The notes: generated from the letters alone by a model not told the origin. A stretch of 16,248 nucleotides of DNA from Pelobacter sp. UBA5610 (GCA_002424645.1 DIKU01000065.1:1-16248); one strand, 5' to 3'. Positions 7,710 to 15,282 are shown, counted from the stretch's first letter. Numbers and translations are program-made.

Positions 7710-8177
7710 ATGGTTAAAAATATAAGCTTCATCGTATTTCTTGTCACCGTTCTTCTTAATGTACTATTTTTTAACGCTTTCTGTGGAATACGCCCGGTAT
7801 GGGCCGATCAGTCCGAAACGGAATTCAATATTAAAAATGAAGGTTTAAAAAAGGATAATATTTTCAATCTTTTTTTTGGGGGGGCTCCCCTTATGCCGAC
7901 TGAAAACGGTATCGTCATTATCGACGCTTTTCTTGATCTAAATAATAACCAGTTATGGGATACCGGTGAAAAACCTCTGGACAAGGTCGTCATATGCGTC
8001 CTTGATGACATTGAATACCCTGTGCCGGCTTTTATCCCCGGGCTTGAAAACGGTGCTAATTATTCATTAAAATGCATGAGTTCCGAATATGAACCCACCG
8101 TGAAGCAAAAAAGTGTTTTCATTAAAAAGAGGGGCGAAATCATCAAGATAGATGTGCCTTGCCGGTTGCCGGATTAA
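7710..8177 (+). CDS. Secreted protein with an SdrD_B-like calcium-loop motif (155 aa)
   Basis: I do not recognise a named family over the full length. Residues 1-32 form a typical signal peptide (basic start, long hydrophobic core, ending PVWA), so the protein is exported. Residues 72-90 contain DLNNNQLWDTGEKPL, which resembles the DxNxNGxxDxGE loop of SdrD_B/CNA-B-like beta-sandwich domains that often bind calcium. Here it appears once rather than as a repeat. Three cysteines lie in the mature part (C96, C122, C151). It may be a small single-domain periplasmic or surface protein. Start ATG 7710 has TGGAG six bases upstream and a good promoter at 7614-7643. It reads as a single-gene unit; the next gene begins 220 bases downstream. 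Confidence 0.75.
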   Translation: MVKNISFIVFLVTVLLNVLFFNAFCGIRPVWADQSETEFNIKNEGLKKDNIFNLFFGGAPLMPTENGIVIIDAFLDLNNNQLWDTGEKPLDKVVICVLDDIEYPVPAFIPGLENGANYSLKCMSSEYEPTVKQKSVFIKKRGEIIKIDVPCRLPD

Positions 8178-8364
8178 AGCACAGCCAGGCACACACCGTG
8201 ATGAAAGTGGTCGGATTCATCGACTTTTTGAGTCATTAACTTTTTATGTGCTCATGTAACCTGCATTACCCATTATGAAAGTTCATTTCACAACCTGCTC
8301 TATAGTGATCCAACTTTTTAAGATCGCCAATTCCCGTTTCTCTCCACAACCTTACCTTTTATCG

Positions 8365-8379
8365 TCAAGTTTCACTTGA
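8365..8379. repeat. Perfect dyad just upstream of the MazG-like gene
   Basis: TCAAGT-TTC-ACTTGA has perfect 6-base arms around three bases and ends five bases before the ribosome site AAAGGA (8384-8389). The placement suits an operator bound by a small dimeric regulator, or an RNA hairpin affecting translation of the two genes downstream. Function is inferred only. Confidence 0.5.
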
Positions 8380-8398
8380 GCATAAAGGATGTTTTTTG

Positions 8399-8674
8399 AT
8401 GGAAAAACAACAGTATAGTGATATTTTCCAAGCTACCCTTGAAAAATGGGGGGAAGAAGCTCAATATGACCAGATTATTGAAGAGTGTGCTGAATTGATT
8501 GCTGCGCTCAAACACTTTAAACGGGGCAGGGTGACGGAAGACCATATTGTCGATGAACTTGCCGATGTGATTCTCATGTCTCAACAGCTTATGTATATGT
8601 TCGGTGAGGGGCGCGTGTCTCAGGCGATTGACAAAAAGATTTATAAACTTCGGTCGCTTCTTCATACTCCATGA
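8399..8674 (+). CDS. MazG-like nucleotide pyrophosphohydrolase (91 aa)
   Basis: Single-domain all-alpha NTP pyrophosphohydrolase of the MazG-like group. These enzymes hydrolyse (d)NTPs to the monophosphate and pyrophosphate, using Mg2+ held by acidic residues. The motif is complete: EECAE (E28, E29, E32), a 20-residue gap, then ELAD (E53, D56). At 91 residues it is a minimal single domain, much shorter than the two-domain MazG of Escherichia coli. The start is ATG 8399 with AAAGGA nine bases upstream; a TTG at 8396 is less likely. The next gene, a RelE/ParE-like protein, starts 12 bases after its stop, so the two probably form one transcript. Substrate and role (house-cleaning, phage-derived or linked to a toxin) cannot be told from sequence. 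Confidence 0.8.
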   Translation: MEKQQYSDIFQATLEKWGEEAQYDQIIEECAELIAALKHFKRGRVTEDHIVDELADVILMSQQLMYMFGEGRVSQAIDKKIYKLRSLLHTP

Positions 8675-8686
8675 AATAGGCTCGCT

Positions 8687-9046
8687 ATGGCTACCTATAA
8701 ATATTATCCGACCTCTTCGTTCTCCGTAAAATTGTCCAAAATTAGAAAAAAAGATCCATCCGGCTATAAACGAATCCGAAAGGTGATAGCACGGCTTCTT
8801 GACAATCCTGCCGATGCCGATGGGGTAATGCATGGCAAACATCATGGCAGATTAAAAAAATATGTGGGACGTCGCGATTACCGCATCATTTACCATTGGT
8901 GTGAGATTTGCCGGAAGGAACGTGAAAAGCTTCTCCGTCAGTGCACTGAGTGCGATTTAATGACGGATAGAAGTGTTATGTTTTTTGATCTGTATCATAA
9001 AAACGAAATCTCTATGCTTAAACATTTGGCTTCTGATTTTTCTTAA
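8687..9046 (+). CDS. RelE/ParE-like protein with a CxxC...CxxC insertion (119 aa)
   Basis: Resembles toxins of the RelE/ParE superfamily: an N-terminal helical hairpin rich in Lys and Arg (residues 12-38), then LLDNPADADG, GRLKKYVGRRDYRIIYHW (54-71) and VMFFDLYHKNEI (97-108), the usual core beta strands. RelE proteins cut mRNA on the ribosome and ParE proteins poison gyrase; which, if either, applies here is unknown. The oddity is a 25-residue insert between the last two strands holding CEIC (C72, C75) and CTEC (C86, C89), a plausible zinc-binding site. The length is above the usual 85-105. The start is ATG 8687, with only a weak AGG upstream, 12 bases after the MazG-like gene. No ordinary antitoxin gene lies on either side. 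Confidence 0.7.
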   Translation: MATYKYYPTSSFSVKLSKIRKKDPSGYKRIRKVIARLLDNPADADGVMHGKHHGRLKKYVGRRDYRIIYHWCEICRKEREKLLRQCTECDLMTDRSVMFFDLYHKNEISMLKHLASDFS

Positions 9047-9143
9047 TCTCGCCTCTTTGGTACCACTCCCCTTGTATTCTCTTCCATCACCTGTTAATGT
9101 TTAGAAGTAATTGAAAATATTTGGTTTTTAGGAGGTCTTCTGT

Positions 9144-9674
9144 ATGTTTATCGATCTGTTGCGAAATCGCCGCAGTATACGCAGTTTCGATCAACGTCAG
9201 ATAGAAGGTGACAAGATAGAGCTGCTCACCGAGGCGTTGCTGCGTTCGCCTACATCCAAAGGGCGCCAACCATGGGAATTTATACTAGTTACCGATCCAC
9301 TAATTTCAGCCTTGTTGTCCCATGCCAAACCTAAAGGCGCAACCTTTTTAGCCGAGGCGCCTTTAAGTGTTGTCATATGTGGCGATCCTAACATTAGTGA
9401 CGTTTGGATTGAGGATTGTGCCGTTGCAGCCACCATTGTGCAAATTGCTGCAGAAGATCTTGGTCTGGGCAGTTGTTGGTCCCAGATTCGGAGTCGCCCG
9501 CATGAATCCGGGGAGATGGCTACTACGGTATTAAGGCAGGTTTTGCTCCTACCTGATCACCTTGAGGTAGCCTCCATAATCGGAATCGGATATCCTGTTG
9601 CTGCCGTCACAGGGCATTCCAGCGATTCGTTGCCCATGCATAAAATTCATAATAATCGTTATCTGCGTCAATAA
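9144..9674 (+). CDS. Nitroreductase-family FMN oxidoreductase, copy 1 (176 aa)
   Basis: Short member of the nitroreductase superfamily, flavoenzymes that use NAD(P)H to reduce nitro groups, quinones or flavins. The FMN-binding motifs are RRSIRSF (from R9) and SPTSKGRQPW (35-44), followed by EDCAVAA (90-96) and GLGSCW (107-112). The length of 176 is normal for the compact forms. The start is ATG 9144 with a strong AGGAGGT seven bases upstream. The neighbouring gene at 9745 is a paralogue of identical length, so this is a tandem duplication. The physiological substrate cannot be predicted. Confidence 0.88.
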   Translation: MFIDLLRNRRSIRSFDQRQIEGDKIELLTEALLRSPTSKGRQPWEFILVTDPLISALLSHAKPKGATFLAEAPLSVVICGDPNISDVWIEDCAVAATIVQIAAEDLGLGSCWSQIRSRPHESGEMATTVLRQVLLLPDHLEVASIIGIGYPVAAVTGHSSDSLPMHKIHNNRYLRQ

Positions 9675-9744
9675 ATTGCAGGGTTGTCCTGCTTTTACAT
9701 AAGGAACAACGGCCTGGATGGTATCTCTTACAGGAGGAAAAGCC

Positions 9745-10275
9745 ATGCTATTATCTTTGCTTAAAAAGCGACGAAGTATCCGGAAATATCAACCTCGCCC
9801 CATAGAAAAAGAAAAAGTCGAAATTCTTATTGAATCCTTATTGCGTTCTCCTTCCTCTCGAAACCTTAATCCCTGGCAGTTTATATTTGTGACCGAGCCT
9901 GGTTTGCTGGCTAAACTAGCCCGCAGCAAGGAACATGGCTCGGTTTTTTTGAAAGGCGCGGCTCTGGCCGTCGTTATTGTTGCGGATCCAGAGCGTTGCG
10001 ACGTCTGGGTTGAGGATTGCGCTGTAGCGGCCACGATCCTTCAACTAAGTGCGGAAGAAATGGGGCTAGGCAGCTGTTGGATACAGATTCGCTTACGCCA
10101 ACATAGCAGCACTATGTCCGCTCAACAGTATATTAAAGAGTTGTTGCAGGTTCCTGAGCATCTTGAAGTGGCATCAATCATCAGCCTTGGTTATCCTGAT
10201 GAAACCAAGCAGCCCCATGCCCAGGAATCGCTTAATTACGACAAGGTTTTCTATAATACGTACGGTCAAACCTGA
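9745..10275 (+). CDS. Nitroreductase-family FMN oxidoreductase, copy 2 (176 aa)
   Basis: Paralogue of the gene just upstream; by eye about half the residues are identical, with no gap needed over most of the length. The motifs fall at the same positions: RRSIRKY (from R9), SPSSRNLNPW (35-44), EDCAVAA and GLGSCW (107-112). The frame is open from 9718, but ATG 9745 is chosen because AGGAGG lies seven bases before it and the N-terminus then matches copy 1 exactly. Only 70 bases separate the copies, so they are probably co-transcribed. The least similar regions are the lid segments after residue 50 and the C-terminus, so the copies may differ in substrate. Confidence 0.88.
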   Translation: MLLSLLKKRRSIRKYQPRPIEKEKVEILIESLLRSPSSRNLNPWQFIFVTEPGLLAKLARSKEHGSVFLKGAALAVVIVADPERCDVWVEDCAVAATILQLSAEEMGLGSCWIQIRLRQHSSTMSAQQYIKELLQVPEHLEVASIISLGYPDETKQPHAQESLNYDKVFYNTYGQT

Positions 10276-10296
10276 ATTATCGTCTTTTTGAACGCC

Positions 10297-10319
10297 CCAT
10301 AGAGTAGAACAACCTATGG
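10297..10319. repeat. Hairpin dyad between the nitroreductase pair and rmuC
   Basis: CCATAG at 10297-10302 and CTATGG at 10314-10319 form perfect 6-base arms around an 11-base loop. There is no T-run after it, so it is not a clear terminator. It may be an operator or a transcript-processing hairpin. Confidence 0.35.
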
Positions 10320-10371
10320 ATCAACCATGTTCAGAAAACCCAAGGGGACGCTCTAAGGTAAATTGATTAAT

Positions 10372-11751
10372 ATGGATCTGTTGATAATTTTTGTCTCTAT
10401 AGGCGGTAGTGGCATTCTTGGCGCTCTGATAGCTGCTACCATTATGAAGCGCCGCGGGGAACTTGCTATCCTTTCCTTGCAGCAGCGTGCTTCGGCGACG
10501 GAAATACTGCTGCAAGAACGGTTGGATGTCCGTGGGCGTGAGGTGGCTGCACTAAGCGCGCGACTGGGGGAGACCGAGCATCAACTCAGGGAGGTGTCTC
10601 GGTCTCTTTCTGCGGCGACGGTGCGCAATGCCGAACTGGAGACCCGGCTTAGCGAAGAACGTAAGCAGTCTACTGAAAAACTGGCACTTCTACAGGAGGC
10701 CAGAGAACAGTTGCGTACTGAATTTCAGAATCTTGCGCATCGTATTTTTGAAGACAAAACTCGCCGGTTTACAGACCAGAGTCGCGCAAATCTTGATCAG
10801 GTTTTAAGCCCTTTTCGGGAGCAGCTCAAAGATTTTGAAAAAAAGGTTGAGGATACCTATCAAAAAGAAGCTCGTGAGCGTTTTTCCCTGCGTCAGGAAG
10901 TTATACGACTGCAAGATCTCAATCAGCAGATTCAAACCGATGCTGTAAATCTTACCAACGCACTAAAGGGACAATCCAAGACACAGGGAAACTGGGGGGA
11001 AGTGATCCTTGAGCGTGTTCTGGAGCAGTCTGGTTTGCACAAAGGGCGGGAATATGAAGCCCAAGGCAGTTATCGCGATATGCAAGGCCGTCAAATGCGA
11101 CCTGATATCATTGTGCATTTGCCTGAGAATAAAGACATCATTATCGACTCCAAAGTATCTTTAACCGCATATGAAAAATATGTGAATGCTACTGACGATG
11201 AGGTGAAAAAGCAGGCTATACGTCAACATCTGCTTTCGTTGCATGCACACATCAAGGAATTGCAGGGAAAACGGTATGAAACGCTGCCTGAAATCAGAAG
11301 TCTTGATTTTGTTCTTATGTTTATACCTGTCGAAGGCGCTTTTATGCTGGCCCTTGACGAGGATGAAAATCTTTTCCGTAAGTGCTTTGAGCATAATATC
11401 ATGATCGTATCTCCTTCAACCTTACTTGTAACGCTGCGCACCATTCAAAATATATGGCGGTATGAATATCAGAATCGCAATGCTATGGAAATAGCGCGAC
11501 AGGCTGGCAACCTCTACGACCATTTCGTAAGATTTGTAGCCGATCTTGAAAAGGTCGGAGAACATCTCGAGAAGGCCCGCCAGTCTTATGATCAGGCGCA
11601 TAAGCGCCTATCTACCGGGCGGGGTAATCTCGTTCGTCGTGCCGAAGGCCTTCGCGAATTGGGAATCCAGAATACGAAAGCTCTATCGGCTTCCATGCAA
11701 GAAAATGCACTCATGGATTTCGACTGCCCGGCACTTCCCCCGCAAGGTTAA
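10372..11751 (+). CDS. rmuC: RmuC-family DNA recombination protein (459 aa)
   Basis: RmuC-family proteins limit recombination at inverted repeats in Escherichia coli and have been proposed to be nucleases that act on DNA structures. Residues 3-25 are a membrane-spanning or signal-anchor helix. Residues about 30-200 are a long charged coiled coil. The conserved RmuC domain follows, starting at GNWGEVILERVL. A PD-(D/E)xK nuclease-like core is visible as RPDIIVH (D245) and IIIDSKV (D259, K261), with E210 upstream, so catalysis looks intact. Start ATG 10372 is chosen, with TAAGGT 13 bases away; a TTG at 10363 is an alternative with too close a ribosome site. It has its own position in the strand order and no clear functional link to its neighbours. 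Confidence 0.9.
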   Translation: MDLLIIFVSIGGSGILGALIAATIMKRRGELAILSLQQRASATEILLQERLDVRGREVAALSARLGETEHQLREVSRSLSAATVRNAELETRLSEERKQSTEKLALLQEAREQLRTEFQNLAHRIFEDKTRRFTDQSRANLDQVLSPFREQLKDFEKKVEDTYQKEARERFSLRQEVIRLQDLNQQIQTDAVNLTNALKGQSKTQGNWGEVILERVLEQSGLHKGREYEAQGSYRDMQGRQMRPDIIVHLPENKDIIIDSKVSLTAYEKYVNATDDEVKKQAIRQHLLSLHAHIKELQGKRYETLPEIRSLDFVLMFIPVEGAFMLALDEDENLFRKCFEHNIMIVSPSTLLVTLRTIQNIWRYEYQNRNAMEIARQAGNLYDHFVRFVADLEKVGEHLEKARQSYDQAHKRLSTGRGNLVRRAEGLRELGIQNTKALSASMQENALMDFDCPALPPQG

Positions 11752-11760
11752 GTTGCCGAT

Positions 11761-11802
11761 TTGAAAATTATCAAAAATAAAACGAAATAACAGTCATTTG
11801 AT
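11761..11802 (+). promoter_or_regulatory. Possible FNR-like promoter of the TM2-thioesterase pair
   Basis: TTGAAAATTATCAA (11761-11774) matches TTGAT-N4-ATCAA at nine of ten bases. A weak -10-like TTTGAT at 11797-11802 would again put the dyad centre at -41.5, with a start near 11809, 38 bases before the gene. The region is AT-rich, so a chance match is quite possible. Confidence 0.35.
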
Positions 11803-11846
11803 TGAGTTTTTCGAGAATCGACTTCAAGTTTAAGGAGGGTGAAATC

Positions 11847-12245
11847 ATGAACAACAACGATACTCATAGCCTGCTTGTCGGTTACCTTTTATGGATTTTT
11901 GGGTTTATCGGTGCGCATCGGTTTTACTACGGTAAACCCATCAGCGGTACCATCTATTTTTTTACCCTTGGATTGTTTTTTATCGGGTGGATTGTTGACC
12001 TGTTTTTGATCCCCGGAATGGACCGTCAGGCAGGGGAGCGGTTCAAATCCGGACGAGTTGATTACAACATCGCCTGGTTGCTACTGGGGTTCCTCGGCGT
12101 GCTTGGTGTTCATCGGTTTTATCTTGGCAAATGGATTACCGGTTTGGTTTACCTTTTGACTGCCGGAATCTTCGGGATTGGGATTCTTTACGATTTCTGG
12201 ACACTAAACACACAGGTTTCCGATGCCAATCGGGGAATGGCTTAG
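11847..12245 (+). CDS. Membrane protein with two TM2 domains (132 aa)
   Basis: Contains two tandem TM2 domains, each two membrane helices with the family motif in the first: GFIGAHRFYYGK (19-30) and GVLGVHRFYLGK (84-95). The linker between them (about 58-74) is polar. The helices lie at about 8-28, 34-56, 76-93 and 98-118. TM2 proteins are widespread but their function in bacteria is unknown. The frame is open from 11802, but ATG 11847 is chosen because AGGAGGG lies seven bases before it. The thioesterase gene starts three bases after the stop, so the two are translated together. A possible FNR-like promoter lies upstream. Confidence 0.88.
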   Translation: MNNNDTHSLLVGYLLWIFGFIGAHRFYYGKPISGTIYFFTLGLFFIGWIVDLFLIPGMDRQAGERFKSGRVDYNIAWLLLGFLGVLGVHRFYLGKWITGLVYLLTAGIFGIGILYDFWTLNTQVSDANRGMA

Positions 12246-12248
12246 TGC

Positions 12249-12644
12249 ATGGTTCTTACAAAAACAGAGAATTGTTTTGTCTGTGGTGAAAAAAACCGCA
12301 AGGGATTGCAGGCTGCATTTCAAACCAATAGCGATTTGTTATGTTCATTCGGCTCGGTTGTGCTTGCAGAAACCTTTCAGGGGTGGGGAAATATCGTACA
12401 CGGTGGAATTCTTGCCGCACTTTTGGATGAAGCTTGCATATACGCGGCCATGAGCCTGGAAAAGCAGGCGGTTACCGCTGAACTTCAGATCCGTTATCGC
12501 AAGCCCGTCCCCTGTGGATGCCAAGTCACTTTGTTCGGGGAAGTCATAAGTCATCGCAAGCAGATTGTGCTGGCACGCGCCCGCTTGGTATTGGGTGGCG
12601 AGATTTACACCGAGGCCGAGGCGCGGATTTTCCTTTCCAAATAG
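12249..12644 (+). CDS. PaaI-like hotdog-fold thioesterase (131 aa)
   Basis: Small hotdog-fold protein of the PaaI/4HBT thioesterase group, which hydrolyses acyl-CoA thioesters. The central helix motif GWGNIVHGGILAALLDEA (45-62) carries the usual HGG (51-53) and the likely catalytic D60. The N-terminal NCFVCGEKNRKGL (C9, C12) is typical of the branch. The full length is present. Start ATG 12249 lies three bases after the TM2 gene stop, and GGGGAA in the end of that gene acts as the ribosome site, so translation is coupled. The substrate is unknown. The gene converges with the minus-strand iron-sulfur gene; no clear terminator is seen in the 95 bases between them. Confidence 0.85.
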   Translation: MVLTKTENCFVCGEKNRKGLQAAFQTNSDLLCSFGSVVLAETFQGWGNIVHGGILAALLDEACIYAAMSLEKQAVTAELQIRYRKPVPCGCQVTLFGEVISHRKQIVLARARLVLGGEIYTEAEARIFLSK

Positions 12645-12739
12645 AATGTTGATCCAGCGTCTTAACGTGGAACCGGATCGTTACCGGTGAAAGGGATGGT
12701 TTCTCACGCAAAACGGTTTGGTTGACCTATGTGACACCA

Positions 12740-14350
12740 TCAGGCTTTATCCGTAGGCGTTCCGGTTTTCCAGCTCGGTGACTTCAAGGTATAGCCATTG
12801 CCCTCAATGGATGGTTGACGGCGCGACTCACCCTCCGATGTCACCAGGATTGCGCTGCGACCCGGCAGTGGGCACTTGTTTTCACATATTCCGCATCCGA
12901 TACACAAGCTTTCGACCACATAGGGTTGTTTTACCCGAACCTCTTGCCCTATTTCATTGATGGTGGTTACCTCGCGGAAACGAATAGCCTTTTCAGGTGT
13001 AGGGCAGTGCTCTTCACATACGATGCAAGGTACCCCTTTGGCGTAAGGCAGGCAACGGTTGCGATCCAAATAGGCGCGGCCGATGGCGATTTCCTGTTTT
13101 CGGGAGGGGGATAATCTGCGTATGGCGCCCGTGGGGCAAACCTGTCCGCACAAAGTGCATTGGTATTCGCAATAACCGATGCGAGGGATCAGCCTTGGCG
13201 TGAAAAGGCCCTCGAATCCGGCTTCCAGCAAGGCAGGGTGGAGGGCATTGTTGATGCAGACCTGCATGCATTCGCCACACCGCACACACCTGCCCAGAAA
13301 TTGCTCTTCCGGCAACGTGCCAGGCGGCCTGATCAGTCGCGGTTCCGGGTAGAGTTTCATGGGCCGCACGGCAAATAAAAACGGCAACGCGATACCGCCG
13401 GCAGTCGTGCCTATAAACGCGCGGCGGCTAAGTCCCTCGGCGACAGGTACCGGATTCCGATGGGTGCGGCCGAATGTAAACTGCCGTGCATGGCAACCTG
13501 TCACACAATCCATACAGAGGATGCATCTTTCACCATTCACCTGACCCTGCTGATCTATGGCACCCATCCGGCATAAATCACTGCATTGTCCGCAGGCGGT
13601 ACAGGATGGTTTGCGGTTATGGATCATCCAGGGGGCAAATCGAGCTGCAAGTCCGAGCAGTGCGCCCAAGGGGCATACATATCGGCAAAAAAAGCGTCGA
13701 TGTAGCAGGTCCAGTAAAAAAAGGGATATCAGCATTGCCGCCGCAGGGATGGACAGGGCAAATACTTTCTGGTCAAAGGGCAGTACCGAGATTCGCAATA
13801 CCTGATATAGGGGCTCCGTAAGGTGATTGAGCCACGCCGGCCCGTGGTTATAGGTTAGATTGAAGAAGGTTTCCACAGCCATGCCAAATGCCGGATATAC
13901 GGCCATGGACAACCCGCGCACAAGAATAGCAAATGGATCTAAAAAACCGACCAATGGCAAGCCGAAAAAAGCACCTACGAGGATGATGACCAGGAGAATG
14001 TAGCGCAGTTTTGGTAATGCTGCGGGCGCGACACCTGCTTTTCGACTGAGTAATGGTCTTGCACAATCAAGCAATGTGCCCATGGGACAGGCCCAACCGC
14101 AAAACCAGCGCCCCAGCAAAAAACTCGATAGCAGTAAAAATATTGCAGGTAAAACAAGAACGATAGCGGTACGTGCAGCAAGGCTCGCTGCCAAGGCAAT
14201 CAGAGGATCAAAACGAAACAGTAAGTTAACGGCTCCGGAAATTTCATCTTGCCCCTGATAGTCTGTGTGCAGAAACAAGACGATAAAAATGAGCAGGAAA
14301 AGCCCCTGACTAAAACGCCGGAAAATAATTGAAGTGGGTTTAACTTTCAT
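12740..14350 (-). CDS. NapH-NapG-like fused membrane polyferredoxin (536 aa)
   Basis: Membrane iron-sulfur protein joining two modules. Residues 1-300 resemble NapH: helices near 13-27, 50-80, 117-135 and 195-213, the paired motifs CGWACPMG (from C84) and CRYVCPLG (from C222), then two [4Fe-4S] motifs at C250 and C276. Residues 308-329 read SRRAFIG followed by a hydrophobic stretch, like a Tat signal in the middle of the chain. The rest resembles NapG/MauM and carries four more cluster motifs, at about C355 (CVRCGECMQVC), C394 (CEYQCTLCGQVC), C433 and C483 (CIGCGICENKC). In nitrate reduction NapH and NapG are separate proteins moving electrons from quinol to the periplasm; this one may act similarly with a different acceptor. 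The start overlaps the DUF362 stop (ATGA), so the two form an operon. Confidence 0.85.
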   Translation of the reverse strand: MKVKPTSIIFRRFSQGLFLLIFIVLFLHTDYQGQDEISGAVNLLFRFDPLIALAASLAARTAIVLVLPAIFLLLSSFLLGRWFCGWACPMGTLLDCARPLLSRKAGVAPAALPKLRYILLVIILVGAFFGLPLVGFLDPFAILVRGLSMAVYPAFGMAVETFFNLTYNHGPAWLNHLTEPLYQVLRISVLPFDQKVFALSIPAAAMLISLFLLDLLHRRFFCRYVCPLGALLGLAARFAPWMIHNRKPSCTACGQCSDLCRMGAIDQQGQVNGERCILCMDCVTGCHARQFTFGRTHRNPVPVAEGLSRRAFIGTTAGGIALPFLFAVRPMKLYPEPRLIRPPGTLPEEQFLGRCVRCGECMQVCINNALHPALLEAGFEGLFTPRLIPRIGYCEYQCTLCGQVCPTGAIRRLSPSRKQEIAIGRAYLDRNRCLPYAKGVPCIVCEEHCPTPEKAIRFREVTTINEIGQEVRVKQPYVVESLCIGCGICENKCPLPGRSAILVTSEGESRRQPSIEGNGYTLKSPSWKTGTPTDKA

Positions 14351-15282
14351 GGCAGTTCGATTCTGTTGATCCGGTTCAACTGCATAATGCCCAGACCCAT
14401 GTCGGCCGCAGCAACCGTGGTGCCTATCTCATCAGGTGCTCGTCCGAAAAGCATGGTTGCGCAAGCATCTGCAGCCACCGTATCGGAAGAGGCGATGATG
14501 GTGTCGTTTACTTGCACATCTCGCAGGTTACCCCCTTGCGGACCGTTGCGCAGCAGCATGCGCGTCGCATCGATTACGTTGAGGGTCGGGCGGATAATGG
14601 TGCCCAAATCTGCAAGGTTCTGATCGAGCTTACGGTGTAGCTGGCCGCGATTGCCACCAAGAATGCCCATATTGTTTTTTAGACCGAGAGACAATCCGGC
14701 AAGGCCATGTTGCTTGGCGACGGGTACATTAATGTAGCAGTCAGCCTCCAGGGCGTCGCGATAAATATCCCATCCTTTTAATACCCGCCCCTGTGGTATG
14801 GGGACGGTAACAAACTTTCTTCGGTCGATATATTCGCAGCGTACCCTTCGATCGTCCATGCCTTGGATAGCCGGTAAAATGCCACTATTCTGATAGCACC
14901 GACGTGCTTCATTGCAGGTTCGATCAAATATTCTCACCTGGCTGGCTCCTGCTTCCAACGCCATTTCCGCCAAGGTTCTAACCACAAGAGGATGCGTTGT
15001 CGCTCCCATCTCCGGAGGTCTGTCAAAGGATATGTTCGGTTTGATTACGACACGCGCCCCAGGCCTGACAAAGGCTCCCATCCCTCCAATAAGGGCAATC
15101 ACCTGACGCACCAGCTTGCGATAGTCTTTGTCTTTTCCTATACCTACCTTGGCGAGAGGTTTTCCGGCCTGTGGTGTTTGCGCTTGAGCAGACGTGGCAA
15201 GAGAGGGGAAGGGCCAGTGTAATACAAAAAAACAGGACAGGGACCAATAGGTCACATTATGCAAAAAGCGTCTTCGTTCCAT
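14347..15282 (-). CDS. Tat-exported DUF362 protein (311 aa)
   Basis: DUF362 family protein of unknown biochemical role; members are often found beside ferredoxin genes. The N-terminus MERRRFLHN followed by a hydrophobic stretch and SAQAQ (near 31-35) is a Tat signal, which suggests export after folding, possibly with a bound cofactor. Family features are VVIKPNIS, ATTHPLVVRTLAEMALEAGA and a KNNMGILGG segment. The frame continues upstream to 15315, but the start at ATG 15282 is chosen because AAGGAGG lies four bases before it and the Tat motif then sits at the N-terminus. It is the first gene of a minus-strand operon and overlaps the NapH-NapG-like gene by four bases. It could be the periplasmic partner of that protein; this is inferred. 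Confidence 0.82.
   Translation of the reverse strand: MERRRFLHNVTYWSLSCFFVLHWPFPSLATSAQAQTPQAGKPLAKVGIGKDKDYRKLVRQVIALIGGMGAFVRPGARVVIKPNISFDRPPEMGATTHPLVVRTLAEMALEAGASQVRIFDRTCNEARRCYQNSGILPAIQGMDDRRVRCEYIDRRKFVTVPIPQGRVLKGWDIYRDALEADCYINVPVAKQHGLAGLSLGLKNNMGILGGNRGQLHRKLDQNLADLGTIIRPTLNVIDATRMLLRNGPQGGNLRDVQVNDTIIASSDTVAADACATMLFGRAPDEIGTTVAAADMGLGIMQLNRINRIELP

Noticed and set aside
8200..8229. Possible terminator after the secreted protein gene
   Set aside because: The stem is six A/T-rich pairs around a 10-base loop, and the T-run is three bases away; too weak to call.
8275..8306. Promoter for the MazG-like gene (dyad ATGAAAGTTCAT with TATAGT at 8301-8306)
   Set aside because: No acceptable -35 at a proper distance; left as unproven.
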